This document shows positions 41,743 through 50,235 of a DNA stretch of 64,000 bases, in pieces. The stretch covers positions 37,621 through 101,620 of the forward strand of contig JAHJCU010000004.1 of the NCBI GenBank assembly GCA_018812925.1, written 5' to 3'. This stretch comes from Candidatus Omnitrophota bacterium (GTDB lineage: Bacteria > CAIJMQ01). The notes under the pieces were generated by a model. That model made no database searches. It was not told the DNA's origin and was given only the letters and a program-made list of their open reading frames with translations. Made by a program: the position numbers and the translations under genes. The number at the start of each line of letters is the position of its first letter. The first letter of the stretch is position 1.

Positions 41743-42777
41743 CTAAACTTTCGGTTTAGAAAAATATTTCTTCAAACAAGTTACGCTTGCACTTATATTA
41801 CTATTTTTAAGAACAGCCGAAATTACAGCTACACTATCTGCGCCTGATTTCAGTGCCTCGCCAATATTTTTTTCGTTAATTCCTCCAATAGCAACTATCG
41901 GGATAGATATTTTTTTCTTTGCTTCTTTTATAACTTTTATTCCCAAAGGATAAGGCACATCTTTCTTTGTAGTTGTTGGAAAAATCGGACCTAATGCAAC
42001 ATAATCAGCGCCATCTTTTTCTGCTTTTATTGCTTCTTTTACACTGTCGCAGGATATTCCGATAATTTTATCTTCACCGATTATTTCGCGCGCTTCCGTA
42101 ATAGACAAATCGTCTTTACCTAAATGAACTCCATCAGCTTCTACAGCCAAAGCAATATCAACTCTGTCGTTTACAATAAATAAAATTCTCTGAGGAATTA
42201 AAGTTCTTATTTTTTTCGCTTCGGTACAAAGTTTTTTGTCAGAACAAGTTTTATCACGCAATTGAATAGTATCAGCCCCGCCCTTAACTGCTTCTACTAC
42301 AATTTTCGCATTTGATTTGCCTGCTATTTTTTCATCGGTAATGATATAAAGCCCCAACTTTGAAGTAAGCTCTTTCCTGTAAATAGAAAGTTGAATTTCT
42401 TTTTGAAGTACATATAAATCAAATCTAATTTTTTTGATTTTATCGGTAACTTTTGAATTGATAAGTTTTGAATATTCTTCCAAAACTCTGATACTTTCTT
42501 CTACTCTTGAAAAATTGGAAGCGATTATTTCCTGTAGGTTTTTTCTCTTGCTTTCTATCCTTTTTTTTCCGACATCTTTTTGGCTTTGTCTTGAAACAAG
42601 AAGTTTGATAGAGGATATATTAAGCAATGAGGGAATACGCGAAATTTCGTGTCTTAGACTTCTTAATCTTTCGGATAATTCTTTTTTCTCAAAAATAAAA
42701 CGCAGTTCATCTTCTATTACTCTTATACCCTCTCTTGCCCTATTTATATTAGCGTCAATTACGCGATATATGGTCAT
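41743..42777 (-). CDS. thiE: ThiD2-ThiE fusion: HMP-phosphate kinase and thiamine-phosphate synthase
   Basis: The N-terminal 135 residues (YRVIDANINRAREGIRVIEDELRF) match the ThiD2 family, described as a monofunctional HMP-P kinase. Residues about 150-344 are ThiE, with IQLRDKTCSDK, GVHLGKDDLS, VALGPIFPTTTK and PIVAIGGINEKN. ThiE joins HMP-PP and thiazole phosphate to make thiamine phosphate, so two consecutive steps are carried on one chain. The gene overlaps rfaE2 by four bases and is thus coupled to an LPS gene and acpS, an unusual neighbourhood. Whether both domains are active is not tested. Confidence 0.88.
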   Translation of the reverse strand: MTIYRVIDANINRAREGIRVIEDELRFIFEKKELSERLRSLRHEISRIPSLLNISSIKLLVSRQSQKDVGKKRIESKRKNLQEIIASNFSRVEESIRVLEEYSKLINSKVTDKIKKIRFDLYVLQKEIQLSIYRKELTSKLGLYIITDEKIAGKSNAKIVVEAVKGGADTIQLRDKTCSDKKLCTEAKKIRTLIPQRILFIVNDRVDIALAVEADGVHLGKDDLSITEAREIIGEDKIIGISCDSVKEAIKAEKDGADYVALGPIFPTTTKKDVPYPLGIKVIKEAKKKISIPIVAIGGINEKNIGEALKSGADSVAVISAVLKNSNISASVTCLKKYFSKPKV

Positions 42778-43256
42778 TGGTTTTTAATCTTATCAATGAT
42801 TTCAGAAGTGGAAGAACTTTCAACCTGCGGAATAATGACTACCCTGCCTCCGTTTGTCTCAACTATATCCCTGCCTACAACTTCTGCTATCTTCCAATCC
42901 CCGCCTTTAACCAAAACATCGGGCTTTAATCCGGATATAATTTTATACGGGGTTTCTTCGTTGAATATAGTGACAAAATCCACCATCCAGAAACTTGCAA
43001 GTATTTCCGCCCGTTCATATTCGGGAAATATCGGACGGTTTTTCCCTTTTAATTTTTTTATTGAATCGTCGGAATTTATAGCCACAACCAACAAATCGCC
43101 TTCGCTTTTTGCTTTCTGCAGCAGAATTATGTGTCCTTGATGAATAAGGTCAAAACATCCGTTTGTAAATACTATTTTTTTATTTTGCTTCTTTTCTTCA
43201 AGGAGTTTTTCTTTTAATAAATTTATATCTTCTATTATTTTGTGTTTAGTCAACAT
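42774..43256 (-). CDS. rfaE2: D-glycero-beta-D-manno-heptose 1-phosphate adenylyltransferase
   Basis: This 160-aa nucleotidyltransferase has VFTNGCFDLIHQGHIILLQK with the HxGH signature (about residues 39-42) and a C-terminal SSSTSEIIDKI. It matches the stand-alone RfaE domain 2, which makes ADP-heptose for the LPS inner core. It overlaps acpS by 11 bases and thiE by four. Together with waaF at 51.9 kb it shows that the organism makes a heptose-containing outer-membrane lipid. Confidence 0.9.
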   Translation of the reverse strand: MLTKHKIIEDINLLKEKLLEEKKQNKKIVFTNGCFDLIHQGHIILLQKAKSEGDLLVVAINSDDSIKKLKGKNRPIFPEYERAEILASFWMVDFVTIFNEETPYKIISGLKPDVLVKGGDWKIAEVVGRDIVETNGGRVVIIPQVESSSTSEIIDKIKNQ

Positions 43257-43629
43257 CTTCTCCTATTGCCGTCGCCATAGCATATTTTCTGTCATGGGAA
43301 ATGCTTAAAGCAATATTTTTTATTCTTTTTTTTGCGGCTATCAGTTTGGTTTTTCCCTTAAGAGATATATAAGGTTCACCGCTTTTATTCTTAAGTATCT
43401 CAACGTCTTTCCATCTGACCCCAAGCCCCCAGCCCGTTTTTAAAACCTTGAAAACCGATTCCTTGGCGGCAAATCTGCCGGCATAATTAATCCAAGGGGA
43501 TTCCTTGCTCTGACAATATTTCCTTTCGTTATCGGTAAATATTAGATTTAAGAAGCGCTCGCCTCTCGTTTCTATTATTTTCTTTATTCTATCCACACTG
43601 ATAATATCCGTTCCTACACCTATAATCAT
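43246..43629 (-). CDS. acpS: Holo-[acyl-carrier-protein] synthase
   Basis: This enzyme transfers phosphopantetheine from CoA to the Ser of ACP. The 127-aa protein has GVGTDIISVDRI at the N-terminus and WINYAGRFAAKESVFKVLKTGWG (about residues 47-69), both with the Mg-binding Asp/Glu residues of AcpS. It leads a tightly overlapping set, acpS-rfaE2-thiE. Confidence 0.96.
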   Translation of the reverse strand: MIIGVGTDIISVDRIKKIIETRGERFLNLIFTDNERKYCQSKESPWINYAGRFAAKESVFKVLKTGWGLGVRWKDVEILKNKSGEPYISLKGKTKLIAAKKRIKNIALSISHDRKYAMATAIGEDVD

Positions 43630-43654
43630 GTTTTCACAAATTTATTAAAGATTG

Positions 43655-43718
43655 CCCCTAGAAATGCATAGCATTTCAGGGACTAAGTCCTCGGAATCTT
43701 TCCAAGATTCCAGAGGGA
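43655..43718. repeat. Triple-hairpin repeat R2, copy b
   Basis: CCCTAGAAATGC/GCATTTCAGGG, GGACT/AGTCC and CCTCGGAATCTT/AAGATTCCAGAGG follow one another as in copy a at 12013-12078. Only the first stem differs in length. A run of TTNAGAT-type heptads follows at 43723-43778. Confidence 0.85.
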
Positions 43719-43722
43719 AAAT

Positions 43723-43778
43723 TTCAGATTTAAGATTTTTAAATGATTTTTAATCTCCAATCTTGAATTTAAAATTAT
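43723..43778. repeat. Heptad repeat H14 (AAGATTT-type units)
   Basis: Units TTCAGAT and TTAAGAT are followed by a loop and the inverse-type units CAATCTT and GAATTTA. The array is part of the gene-free stretch 43630-43943, which otherwise holds the R2 repeat, a CCCCGTTAGA element and the alr promoter. Confidence 0.6.
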
Positions 43779-43824
43779 GTTAATTATATCATTTTATAAA
43801 AACTTACATACCATCATCTGTTTG

Positions 43825-43900
43825 CCCCGTTAGAAGTAAAAACTGTTTTTAGATATTTCTGTAACAGGAGTGCTTTCGGCTCTTCCTACTTCTAACGGGG
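43825..43900. repeat. CCCCGTTAGA-type palindromic element, copy E5
   Basis: CCCCGTTAGAAGT (43825-43837) and ACTTCTAACGGGG (43888-43900) are a perfect 13-bp inverted repeat. It is the clearest copy in the window, 76 bp long, and ends two bases before the alr promoter. Confidence 0.92.
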
Positions 43901-43901
43901 T

Positions 43902-43931
43902 TTGAAAACAATCAATCAATTAACCTATAAT
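43902..43931 (+). promoter_or_regulatory. Sigma-70-type promoter of alr
   Basis: TTGAAA (43902-43907) and TATAAT (43926-43931) are 18 bases apart. The predicted start lies about six bases before the ATG, and no ribosome binding site is present, so the mRNA would be almost leaderless. Confidence 0.75.
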
Positions 43932-43943
43932 GCCTTATAAAAT

Positions 43944-45050
43944 ATGAGAACCACAAAAGTTATAGTATCTTTAAAAGCAATAAAAAATAACATCGACACA
44001 ATCAGAAGAAAAATCGGTAAAGACGTGAAAATTCTCGCATGCGTTAAGACCGACGCTTACGGACACGGGCTTGAAAAAGTGTCAAAAGCGATACAAAAAA
44101 AAACGGATTATTTCGGCATTGCGTCTATAGATGAAGGCGCTCTTTTAAGAAGAATAGGAATCAAACTTCCCATTCTTATATTGAACTGCATTCTGCCCGA
44201 AGACGCAAAAGAAATCATTAAATATAACCTTTCGCCTACATTGTGCTCTTTTGAAGTCGCTACGGCTTTAGACAAAGAAGCATTAAAGAAAAATAAAAAA
44301 GTAAAAGTGCACATAGATATAGACACAGGAATGGGACGAACAGGAATAAAAGTTCAGGAAGCAATAGATTTCATCAAAAAAATTCTGAAATTCAAAAACT
44401 TAGAGATAGAAGGGATATCAACGCATTTCCCATCCGCCGACGAATCCGACAAAAATTTCACCTGTCAGCAAATCAAAACTTTAGACCGACTATTAAAAGA
44501 CATTGACGCTATGGGAATAGACATCCCTTTAAAACATACCGCAAATAGCGCCGCAGTTTTGGCATTTCCCGAAAGCCATTTCAACATGGTTCGTCCGGGA
44601 TTAGCAATATACGGATATTACCTTTCTGCTCATTTCAAAAAAATAGCTAAACTCGAGCCTGCATTATCTCTGTCAAGCAGAATAGTATGTTTGAGAAAAC
44701 TTCCAAAAGGCGCAACTATAAGTTACGGTAGAACATACACAACTAAACGCACTTCGCTTATTGCTACACTTCCAATAGGATACGGCGAAGGATACAGCCG
44801 CGCTTTATCTAACAAAGGCAAGGTTATTGTCCGCGGGAAAATAGCTCCTGTTGTGGGAAGAGTTTGTATGGACCAAACAATGATAGACGTTAGTAAAATT
44901 CCAAATGTTAAAATAGGCGATGAAGTTATTCTTATAGGAGAGCAGAAAGGCAAAAAAATATCCGTAGAAGAAGTTGCATCATTAGCAGGAACAATTCCAT
45001 ATGAAATTGTGTGTATGATAGGGAAGAATGCAAAAAGAACTTACGAATAA
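43944..45050 (+). CDS. alr: Alanine racemase
   Basis: This PLP enzyme makes D-alanine for peptidoglycan. The 368-aa protein has ACVKTDAYGHGLEKV with the PLP-binding Lys (near residue 35), HTANSAAVLAFPESHFNMVR, the motif SYGRTYTTKRTSLIATLPIG with the catalytic Tyr region, and GRVCMDQTMIDVS. It has a strong promoter of its own and almost no leader. A heptad array begins two bases after its stop codon. Confidence 0.96.
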   Translation: MRTTKVIVSLKAIKNNIDTIRRKIGKDVKILACVKTDAYGHGLEKVSKAIQKKTDYFGIASIDEGALLRRIGIKLPILILNCILPEDAKEIIKYNLSPTLCSFEVATALDKEALKKNKKVKVHIDIDTGMGRTGIKVQEAIDFIKKILKFKNLEIEGISTHFPSADESDKNFTCQQIKTLDRLLKDIDAMGIDIPLKHTANSAAVLAFPESHFNMVRPGLAIYGYYLSAHFKKIAKLEPALSLSSRIVCLRKLPKGATISYGRTYTTKRTSLIATLPIGYGEGYSRALSNKGKVIVRGKIAPVVGRVCMDQTMIDVSKIPNVKIGDEVILIGEQKGKKISVEEVASLAGTIPYEIVCMIGKNAKRTYE

Positions 45051-45052
45051 AT

Positions 45053-45122
45053 GATACTGGATGCTTGATACTAGATACTCGTAAAAACAAATAATAAAAA
45101 TCTTTAACTAGAATCTAGTGTT
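45053..45122. repeat. Two-arm heptad repeat H6 (GATACTN units)
   Basis: Units GATACTG, GATGCTT, GATACTA, GATACTC and GTAAAAA (45053-45087) are followed by a loop and the inverse units CTTTAAC, TAGAATC and TAGTGTT (45102-45122). The last unit abuts the ribosome binding site of the next gene. Confidence 0.8.
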
Positions 45123-45145
45123 GAACTATAAGGAGTAATAATAAC

Positions 45146-46027
45146 TTGGACATAGAACAAATATTAGACGACAAATATACAAAAGGTTATGCAGATCTTC
45201 ATCTGCACACCGTATATTCAGACGGCGAATATACACCGCAAAGCATTGTGCAAAAAGCCTTATCGGAAAATTTCCGCGCTATTGCGATAACGGACCACGA
45301 CACAGTTGACGGTGTCGCCTCTGTCATTCAAGAGGCAGGCGAATCAATTGAAATAATACCCGGCATAGAATTATCCGCAGGAGTTCAATGTTCCCAAGAA
45401 AATGATAATCTTTCGGAAGAAACCCATATTGTCGGATTATTCATAGATTATAAAAATTCTGAATTTTTAGAAATTCTAAAAGGACTATCCTTAGGAAGAA
45501 AAGACAGAATGAATGATATGCTGACAAAATTAGACGAGATGGGGATGCCCATTACAATGCAAGAAATAGAAAAATTCAAAACAAAAGATGTGGTTGGAAG
45601 ACTCCATCTTGCGCAGGCAATGGTTGAAAAAGGTTATGTGAAAAATACAAATGAAGCGTTCGATAAATTTATCGGCGACGACAAACCCGCTTATGCAAAC
45701 AGAAGCCGTCTTTCCTCAAAAAGAGCAATATCCCTGATAAAAGAAATCGGCGGTATTCCCATAATCGCACATCCTCATCTGTTAAAAAACGACAGCATTG
45801 TTTTTCAACTAATAGAAGAGGGAATAGAAGGTATTGAAATTTATTTTGCCGACAATGGCGCAAATCCTTTATCAAAATACACCGAAATAGCAAAAAAACA
45901 TAACCTTTTAATATCCGGCGGGTCGGATTGCCACGGGCTTTCAAAAGGAAAAACCTTATTAGGAAAAGCAAAAGTTCCGTATCAGGCAATAGAAGCAATG
46001 AAAGAATGGATAGAAAAACGGAAATAA
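45146..46027 (+). CDS. PHP-domain phosphoesterase, TrpH/RnaAM-like
   Basis: This 293-aa protein carries ADLHLHTVYSDGEYTP (about residues 17-32), AITDHDTVDGV, IPGIELSAG and ISGGSDCHGLSKG. These are the PHP motifs of the TrpH/YciV group, which remove 5' phosphates or nucleotides from short RNA and nucleoside 3',5'-bisphosphates. The start is TTG at 45146, with AAGGAG ten bases upstream. GATACTN heptad arrays lie on both sides (45053-45122 and 46028-46062). Confidence 0.85.
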   Translation: MDIEQILDDKYTKGYADLHLHTVYSDGEYTPQSIVQKALSENFRAIAITDHDTVDGVASVIQEAGESIEIIPGIELSAGVQCSQENDNLSEETHIVGLFIDYKNSEFLEILKGLSLGRKDRMNDMLTKLDEMGMPITMQEIEKFKTKDVVGRLHLAQAMVEKGYVKNTNEAFDKFIGDDKPAYANRSRLSSKRAISLIKEIGGIPIIAHPHLLKNDSIVFQLIEEGIEGIEIYFADNGANPLSKYTEIAKKHNLLISGGSDCHGLSKGKTLLGKAKVPYQAIEAMKEWIEKRK

Positions 46028-46062
46028 GATACTAGATTCTTGATACTGGATACTGGTAAAAG
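46028..46062. repeat. Heptad array H7 (GATACTN units)
   Basis: Units GATACTA, GATTCTT, GATACTG, GATACTG and GTAAAAG start immediately after the TAA of the PHP gene and end eight bases before the next ATG. The fifth unit has the same GTAAAAN form as in H6. Confidence 0.85.
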
Positions 46063-46069
46063 AAAAATA

Positions 46070-47185
46070 ATGAAAACAAATGTTTTAAGAGTAGTATCCA
46101 ATCTGGGAACCGGAGGTGTTCAGAGAAGATTGGGCTCGCTTCTTCCTTATATCAATAAAGAAAAATTCAATATCACTGTATGTGCTTTTAAAGACGGTCC
46201 TCTCAAAAACACTTTAGTAGAAAAAGGATATAAAGTTTTTATAATTAAGAGAATGTTCAAGTTTGACCTAATATGTATAATCCGTCTGTTCAAACTAATA
46301 AAACAAGAAAAAATACAAATAGTCCACACACATACACATAAACCCAATACAACAGCGCGTATAGCCGCAATTTTAGCAAGAGCTCCTATAATTATTGCAA
46401 ACGAACACAATGTTGATGAATGGAAAAACGCCTTCCAGAAGTTAATAGATTGTTTTTTATGCCGTTTCACCGACATAATAATAGTAGTATCAATGGGCGT
46501 TCAAAAATTTTGTCAGTCAACAGGTATTCCATTCTGCAAATTCCGCCTTATTTATAACGGTGTTGAAGTTGATAAATTCAAGAACAAAAAGTTCAGAGAT
46601 ACAAAAAGAAAGGAACTGGACATAGATGAAAACACTTGTGTAATAGGAACAGTCGGAAGAATCCATCCCCAAAAAGGCCACGAATTTTTAATCCAAGTAG
46701 TTGAAAAACTTTTAGCAGAGCATCAATCGCTTATATTCTTAATAATCGGCGAAGGTTATTTAAAAGAAGAATTTATCCGTAAAGTAAAGTCCCTGAACTT
46801 AAGTAAAAATATTCTATTCTTAGGTGAAAGAGAAGATATACCCGAACTACTTTCCTGTATGGATATATTCGTTTTACCTTCGATTAGAGAAGGATTTCCT
46901 AATACTATTCTAGAAGCAATGGCTTCATCCCTACCTGTTGTAGCCACCGATGTGGGAGGAGTAAGAGAATTAATCATACCCGATGAAACAGGTTTTATCG
47001 TCCCCCCCGCAGATATTTCTGCGTTACATGAAAGTCTGGCAAAATTGATAAAGGATAAAGATTTAAGAATTAAAATGGGAAATACAGGATTTGAACGGGT
47101 GAAAGAATTCTCTATCGAAAAAATGGCTAAAGAAACGGAAGATTTATATCAGGAACTAATTAAAGAAAAATTAAAAATCAAATAA
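46070..47185 (+). CDS. Glycosyltransferase, family 4
   Basis: This 371-aa GT-B protein has the N-terminal NLGTGGVQRRLGSLLPYI loop. The C-terminal nucleotide-sugar site has GTVGRIHPQKGHEFLI and SIREGFPNTILEAMASSLPVV (about residues 270-290), with the EGFPN motif of family 4. It probably builds capsule, O-antigen or exopolysaccharide. I chose the ATG at 46070; an upstream TTG at 46040 would add ten residues encoded only by the heptad repeat. Confidence 0.92.
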   Translation: MKTNVLRVVSNLGTGGVQRRLGSLLPYINKEKFNITVCAFKDGPLKNTLVEKGYKVFIIKRMFKFDLICIIRLFKLIKQEKIQIVHTHTHKPNTTARIAAILARAPIIIANEHNVDEWKNAFQKLIDCFLCRFTDIIIVVSMGVQKFCQSTGIPFCKFRLIYNGVEVDKFKNKKFRDTKRKELDIDENTCVIGTVGRIHPQKGHEFLIQVVEKLLAEHQSLIFLIIGEGYLKEEFIRKVKSLNLSKNILFLGEREDIPELLSCMDIFVLPSIREGFPNTILEAMASSLPVVATDVGGVRELIIPDETGFIVPPADISALHESLAKLIKDKDLRIKMGNTGFERVKEFSIEKMAKETEDLYQELIKEKLKIK

Positions 47186-47201
47186 GATTTATTTCTTTTT
47201 C

Positions 47202-48185
47202 TTAATTAGCCGTTATAACAAAATCAATAATAACCGGATAATGATCAGAATCTACATTAGGACCAATTTCTTTTTGTATAATTTCTATACCTGTAGAATA
47301 AAGACAATGGTCAATGGGAATAAGGAGTATAGGATTATGAGATGGCCATGTTGGCTGAACACCTCTGCCCTTAGAACTATCTTTTAATCCTGTCTCTTTT
47401 AACAATTTTCCAAAATAATAACTCCAAGGAGAAGTGTTAAAATCCCCAATCAACATCACCGGTGAAGTAGCTTTATGAATATACTCCGGTACCCCCTCAA
47501 ACTGAGCATTTCTCAAAAGGAAATATTCTTTACTAGTAGGCGGCAGGGGATGAGTAGCTAAAATGGTAACCCTACCATTATCTGTCGCAACCTCAGCAAA
47601 GATAGAGGGAACTTCAGCATCGCCAATATCTATAATATCGGCTTGTGTAAATGGATACTTGCTATAAAGAGCTATCCCGAAATTATCTTCACGCGATTGA
47701 ATTTTTGAGTAGAGATACGGATTTGATAGTGATTGCAAACTGCTAACCCACTTATCATCTATTTCTTCCAGCACAACAATGTCAGGATTATAATCCCGAA
47801 TTACTTTAATGACTTTAGTTACATTTCCAAACTGAGTATTCACATTTATCGATAAGATGCGTTGGGATAATTGCGAATTAAAATCGTTTGTTGTTCTACC
47901 AAAATATAGCGGAAGAATTGTAGATAAATTGACAATAGCCAAAAGCCCAAAACAGAGGGCTACCTTGTTGTACTTTCTGGGAATAAGAAGTAGTAAAGAG
48001 ACAATACTAAGACCAATAAAGTACTGAACACGAAAATGAGCGAACAAGTCCAAAAACCAATATAAAGCACCCAAAAAACTAAGGACAGTGCTTACTGACA
48101 TTACAAAACCAGCCGCAGCAATTACTCCCCACGCTCTAAAACTGAATCTAAAGAAATCAGATGCTTTTTTCATGGAAACATTCAA
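47202..48185 (-). CDS. Membrane-anchored endonuclease/exonuclease/phosphatase-family protein
   Basis: This 327-aa protein has three membrane segments in the first 95 residues, followed by an EEP domain. Visible motifs are ILSINVNTQFGN, DIVVLEEIDDKW (catalytic Glu), LATHPLPP, LIGDFNTSPWSYYF (Asp/Asn pair) and DSDHYPVIIDF (terminal His). The topology places the catalytic domain outside the cytoplasm, as in YafD-like proteins. The substrate (DNA, phosphoinositide or other phosphodiester) is unknown. Confidence 0.88.
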   Translation of the reverse strand: MNVSMKKASDFFRFSFRAWGVIAAAGFVMSVSTVLSFLGALYWFLDLFAHFRVQYFIGLSIVSLLLLIPRKYNKVALCFGLLAIVNLSTILPLYFGRTTNDFNSQLSQRILSINVNTQFGNVTKVIKVIRDYNPDIVVLEEIDDKWVSSLQSLSNPYLYSKIQSREDNFGIALYSKYPFTQADIIDIGDAEVPSIFAEVATDNGRVTILATHPLPPTSKEYFLLRNAQFEGVPEYIHKATSPVMLIGDFNTSPWSYYFGKLLKETGLKDSSKGRGVQPTWPSHNPILLIPIDHCLYSTGIEIIQKEIGPNVDSDHYPVIIDFVITAN

Positions 48186-48289
48186 GCTTTAATAAGTTAA
48201 CTACTAACTACATATGAAAATTTGCAACATAAATGCGTATCGGAAATCGGGGGTGTCTGCCCTTTTTAAAATAGTCGCTGTTGTTCTTT

Positions 48290-50233
48290 TCACCATCCAC
48301 CACCTCCTCCTCCACCACCGCCACCACCTGAACTCCCTCCTCCACCACTTCCTCCGCTTGAGCCCGGTGGCGTAGACGAAGATGAGACCACACTGGACAA
48401 TGAATTACCCAGTCCTGAAGCAAAACCTGCAATCCCCAAAGTGCTCCATGCCGTCCCAGAATACCAAAGTGGTCTGTATTCCTGGCCTGATGCTATAGCC
48501 CTTTCGAAAACATCGTTAAACTGTTCTGCCCATTTCTGCTCAACATCAAGAGCTAATGCATAAGGCAAATATTTTTCAAAAAGTTCCGACGTCTTTTCCA
48601 GCGGATTGAGTATCTTCAAGCGGTCTTTTTCCGCAGTAGCTAAATACATTCTAAATCCTTCTATTTTATCCATAACCTTTCTGCCCATGAGAGTGGGCGC
48701 TTTAAGCAAATGGTAAAAGAGCACATTAAGAAATACCATAGCAAGCATTAATAATGATATCGTTATTGAAGTAGCATAGATTAAAAATCCGATACCTATA
48801 ATTTCACCCGCAAAAAAAGGAAGGGCAAAAAGCGTAAGAGGTATTGCCTTAATGGAAAAGAGCACTCGATTTGTTTTATCAGCAAAAGCTCTCTTCCAGA
48901 GATTAGATACCTGTCGAGCTAACCCCACAACCCCAAAACTCCAGATAGTCAGCCATACACTCATAAAAAGAGCTATAGGTAATTTCTCTATATTGTTATC
49001 TCCAAAAATTACGCTTATGACCATCACCAGAAGTGACAAAATAACTCCCGGAATAAAATATTGGATATTAGTGAAAAAATATGTTTTTTCATACTTGTTC
49101 TGCAATAAATGCTTTAGCGAATTAATTGCAAGATTGATTGGTCTATGATTTGTATTTTTTAACTCTACTGTATTGTTGCCTCCAAATAACAGGCGGATAA
49201 TTTCCTTTTCCTCTCCGCTTAAATCAATCTGATTATTGCCTGTTTTTTTTAACTTATATACCCTGTTTGTTTCGCTAATGGCAAGATACCCTTTTACTGC
49301 CATGTTGATGACCGATGAAACAAATACCTTATGGTCATAGTTCATTTTCAGGATATAGCGCAGTGCTGAAGGATTAAGTTTTTCTGGAGGATAATAAAGA
49401 GGAATTATTGTGCCTTTTGCCGGGTCTTTACCTACCAGAATCCACAAAACCAGATAATATCCTGTAATAATCAATAAACCCAGAACACCGATAAGAACAC
49501 TTCGATTGTCTTTGATAAAATATCTAGTTTTTGTTTCTATGTCCGGCTCTTTGACAAAACCCTTGGGCCAGGAAATGGCAAGAGTTAAACCTTCTTTCGC
49601 TTGTAAGGTCTTCGTTGAGGTAAAAATAATATTCCTATCAGGGTCAACTTTGCTGGTAAAATCTTTTCCCTGCGCACCTTGCGGACCAGTATATCCGGCA
49701 GTGCTTAAAATCGCTTTGCTTGCACCATCAGGAAGTTTTATCGTTACTTCAACCCGGTCAATTGGAAACGCCCAATCATTACCGGTAACATTCCAGTAAA
49801 GTTCATCAAAATCTTTAAAAAATCCCAACTGGCGATTAGTATTATATATAAGCGTATAAGTATATTTACCAGGAGAAATCAATATGTTTTTTTTGCCGAT
49901 ATAGACACGTTTACCGTTAGCTAAATTTTTTAAAAAATAATCTTCCGGGGCATTATCTTTAAAAACTTTAATTACCTTAAAATCAACTACATAATTATTG
50001 CCTAACCGGTCTTTATAGCGTGTGGGGAAATCGCGGTAAATGCCATGCTTAATTTCATTTCCAGTGCTCTGTACCGTAATGTTTTCCGTCACCTGCATTG
50101 AGCCATCTTCGTTTACGTTTATATAGCTCTCGAAAAGAAGTATTCTTTCTCCCTGGCAAAAAATAGACTGACTAAAGCCCAAAAAAGCCAGCATTAGCAA
50201 GAAAATTATTATTTTTAGTATCTTATTGTCCAT
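48290..50233 (-). CDS. DUF2207-domain membrane protein
   Basis: This 647-aa protein has a signal peptide (about 1-26), a DUF2207 beta domain (ITVQSTGNEIKHGIYRDFPT near residues 52-70), a membrane segment near 245-265 and further membrane segments around 395-500. The C-terminal tail SGGSGGGGSSGGGG ends in Gly and Trp. The Gly-rich tail is typical of DUF2207 proteins and was not taken as a sign of error. It starts two bases after lemA, the usual partner of DUF2207. The biochemical role is unknown. Confidence 0.92.
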   Translation of the reverse strand: MDNKILKIIIFLLMLAFLGFSQSIFCQGERILLFESYINVNEDGSMQVTENITVQSTGNEIKHGIYRDFPTRYKDRLGNNYVVDFKVIKVFKDNAPEDYFLKNLANGKRVYIGKKNILISPGKYTYTLIYNTNRQLGFFKDFDELYWNVTGNDWAFPIDRVEVTIKLPDGASKAILSTAGYTGPQGAQGKDFTSKVDPDRNIIFTSTKTLQAKEGLTLAISWPKGFVKEPDIETKTRYFIKDNRSVLIGVLGLLIITGYYLVLWILVGKDPAKGTIIPLYYPPEKLNPSALRYILKMNYDHKVFVSSVINMAVKGYLAISETNRVYKLKKTGNNQIDLSGEEKEIIRLLFGGNNTVELKNTNHRPINLAINSLKHLLQNKYEKTYFFTNIQYFIPGVILSLLVMVISVIFGDNNIEKLPIALFMSVWLTIWSFGVVGLARQVSNLWKRAFADKTNRVLFSIKAIPLTLFALPFFAGEIIGIGFLIYATSITISLLMLAMVFLNVLFYHLLKAPTLMGRKVMDKIEGFRMYLATAEKDRLKILNPLEKTSELFEKYLPYALALDVEQKWAEQFNDVFERAIASGQEYRPLWYSGTAWSTLGIAGFASGLGNSLSSVVSSSSTPPGSSGGSGGGGSSGGGGGGGGGGGW

Positions 50234-50235
50234 TT

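Noticed and set aside
48290..48360. Gly-rich low-complexity end of the DUF2207 protein as a frameshift or repeat artefact
   Set aside because: Gly-rich C-terminal tails are normal in DUF2207 proteins and the frame ends cleanly.
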